Below are positions 6,032 through 6,176 of a DNA stretch of 6,176 nt, piece by piece. How positions within the stretch are numbered: position 1 is the first letter of the stretch; each line of letters starts with the position of its first letter. This DNA is from CAJUPY01 sp051871275 (lineage in GTDB: Bacteria; Bacteroidota; Bacteroidia; Bacteroidales; Muribaculaceae). The stretch covers positions 1 to 6,176 of the forward strand of contig JBJECR010000141.1 of NCBI GenBank assembly GCA_051871275.1, written 5' to 3'. The position numbers and the translations under genes were made by a program. The notes beneath the pieces are model-generated. The model did no database searches. It saw only the letters and a list, made by a program, of their open reading frames with translations, and was not told the origin of the DNA.

Positions 6032-6070
6032 AATTCTATCGCAGATTTTTCAGGAAAAAGCAAAATAATA

Positions 6071-6101
6071 TTTGCAAGTAACTGATAATTATGTAATTTT
6101 G
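6071..6101 (+). promoter_or_regulatory. strong Bacteroidetes-type promoter, plus strand
   Basis: TTTG (6071-6074), exactly 19 bases, then TAATTTTG (6094-6101) is a full match to the primary sigma factor consensus of Bacteroidetes (TTTG-N19-TAnnTTTG). Transcription should start near 6107 and run to the right, away from pdxA, into a gene or RNA beyond the edge. Confidence 0.65.
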
Positions 6102-6108
6102 CAGTCAG

Positions 6109-6130
6109 GACTGATAGCAACTCTATAGTC
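6109..6130 (+). other. hairpin at the predicted 5' end of the rightward transcript
   Basis: GACTGATAG (6109-6117) can pair with CTATAGTC (6123-6130) over eight base pairs with one bulged G and a 5-base loop. An overlapping palindrome, CAGTC-AG-GACTG (6102-6113), lies at the predicted start site. The first could be a 5' stabilising stem or the start of a structured RNA, the second an operator. No T-run follows, so it is not a terminator. Confidence 0.35.
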
Positions 6131-6176
6131 TGAGTTCCTTGAATGTAATGAAACCGGGATAATCCAATTCTGTTAC

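Larger units (their letters stand above)
5856..6176. other. intergenic region upstream of pdxA, no gene seen
   Basis: No credible coding region lies between the pdxA start and the right edge. The stretch holds a probable minus-strand promoter near pdxA, a degenerate 9-base tandem repeat array, and a well-formed plus-strand promoter followed by a hairpin. ATGs after the plus-strand promoter (for example near 6141 and 6146) run into stop codons within a few triplets, so the gene or RNA driven by it must begin beyond the window or be non-coding. Confidence 0.7.

Noticed and set aside
6141..6160. Start codons for a gene on the plus strand after the right-hand promoter
   Set aside because: One ATG is followed directly by TAA and the next stops after four codons.

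Overview
The window looks like a chromosomal segment of a Bacteroidales bacterium, most likely Prevotella or a close relative. The reasons are the protein families present, moderate GC content with AT-rich gaps, weak Shine-Dalgarno sites, and a textbook Bacteroidetes-type promoter (TTTG, 19 bases, TAATTTTG) near the right end. The genus is inferred from gene content; no marker gene is present.

All six recognisable genes lie on the minus strand, so they are read from right to left. From the right they are pdxA (4746-5855), a small sugar/inositol-phosphate nucleotidyltransferase (4020-4718), an ATP-grasp enzyme (3123-3992), a membrane CDP-alcohol phosphotransferase (2145-3086), a HAD-superfamily protein (1445-2161), and, after a 323-base gap, the first 373 codons of myo-inositol-phosphate synthase (1-1121, running off the left edge). 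The five genes from pdxA to the HAD protein are separated by 27, 27 and 36 bases and then overlap by 17 bases, so they look like one operon. The gap before the synthase holds several inverted repeats, including a terminator-like nested hairpin at the HAD stop codon, and a weak candidate promoter for the synthase.

Taken together the genes suggest an inositol-phospholipid locus. The synthase would make inositol phosphate from glucose-6-phosphate. The nucleotidyltransferase could activate it as CDP-inositol. The membrane enzyme could then move phosphoinositol onto a lipid acceptor. This resembles the archaeal di-myo-inositol-phosphate logic and the second, PIP-independent phosphatidylinositol route that has been proposed for Prevotella, rather than the better-studied Bacteroides thetaiotaomicron route through phosphatidylinositol phosphate. 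The ATP-grasp enzyme and the HAD protein, whose motif I is atypical, have no assigned step and are the most interesting unknowns. PdxA (vitamin B6 synthesis) looks like a standard enzyme that leads the operon.

The right end (5856-6176) has no gene. It holds a probable pdxA promoter on the minus strand, a degenerate 9-base tandem repeat array (5950-6031), and a strong plus-strand promoter (6071-6101) followed by a hairpin, pointing to a divergent transcript whose product lies beyond the window.
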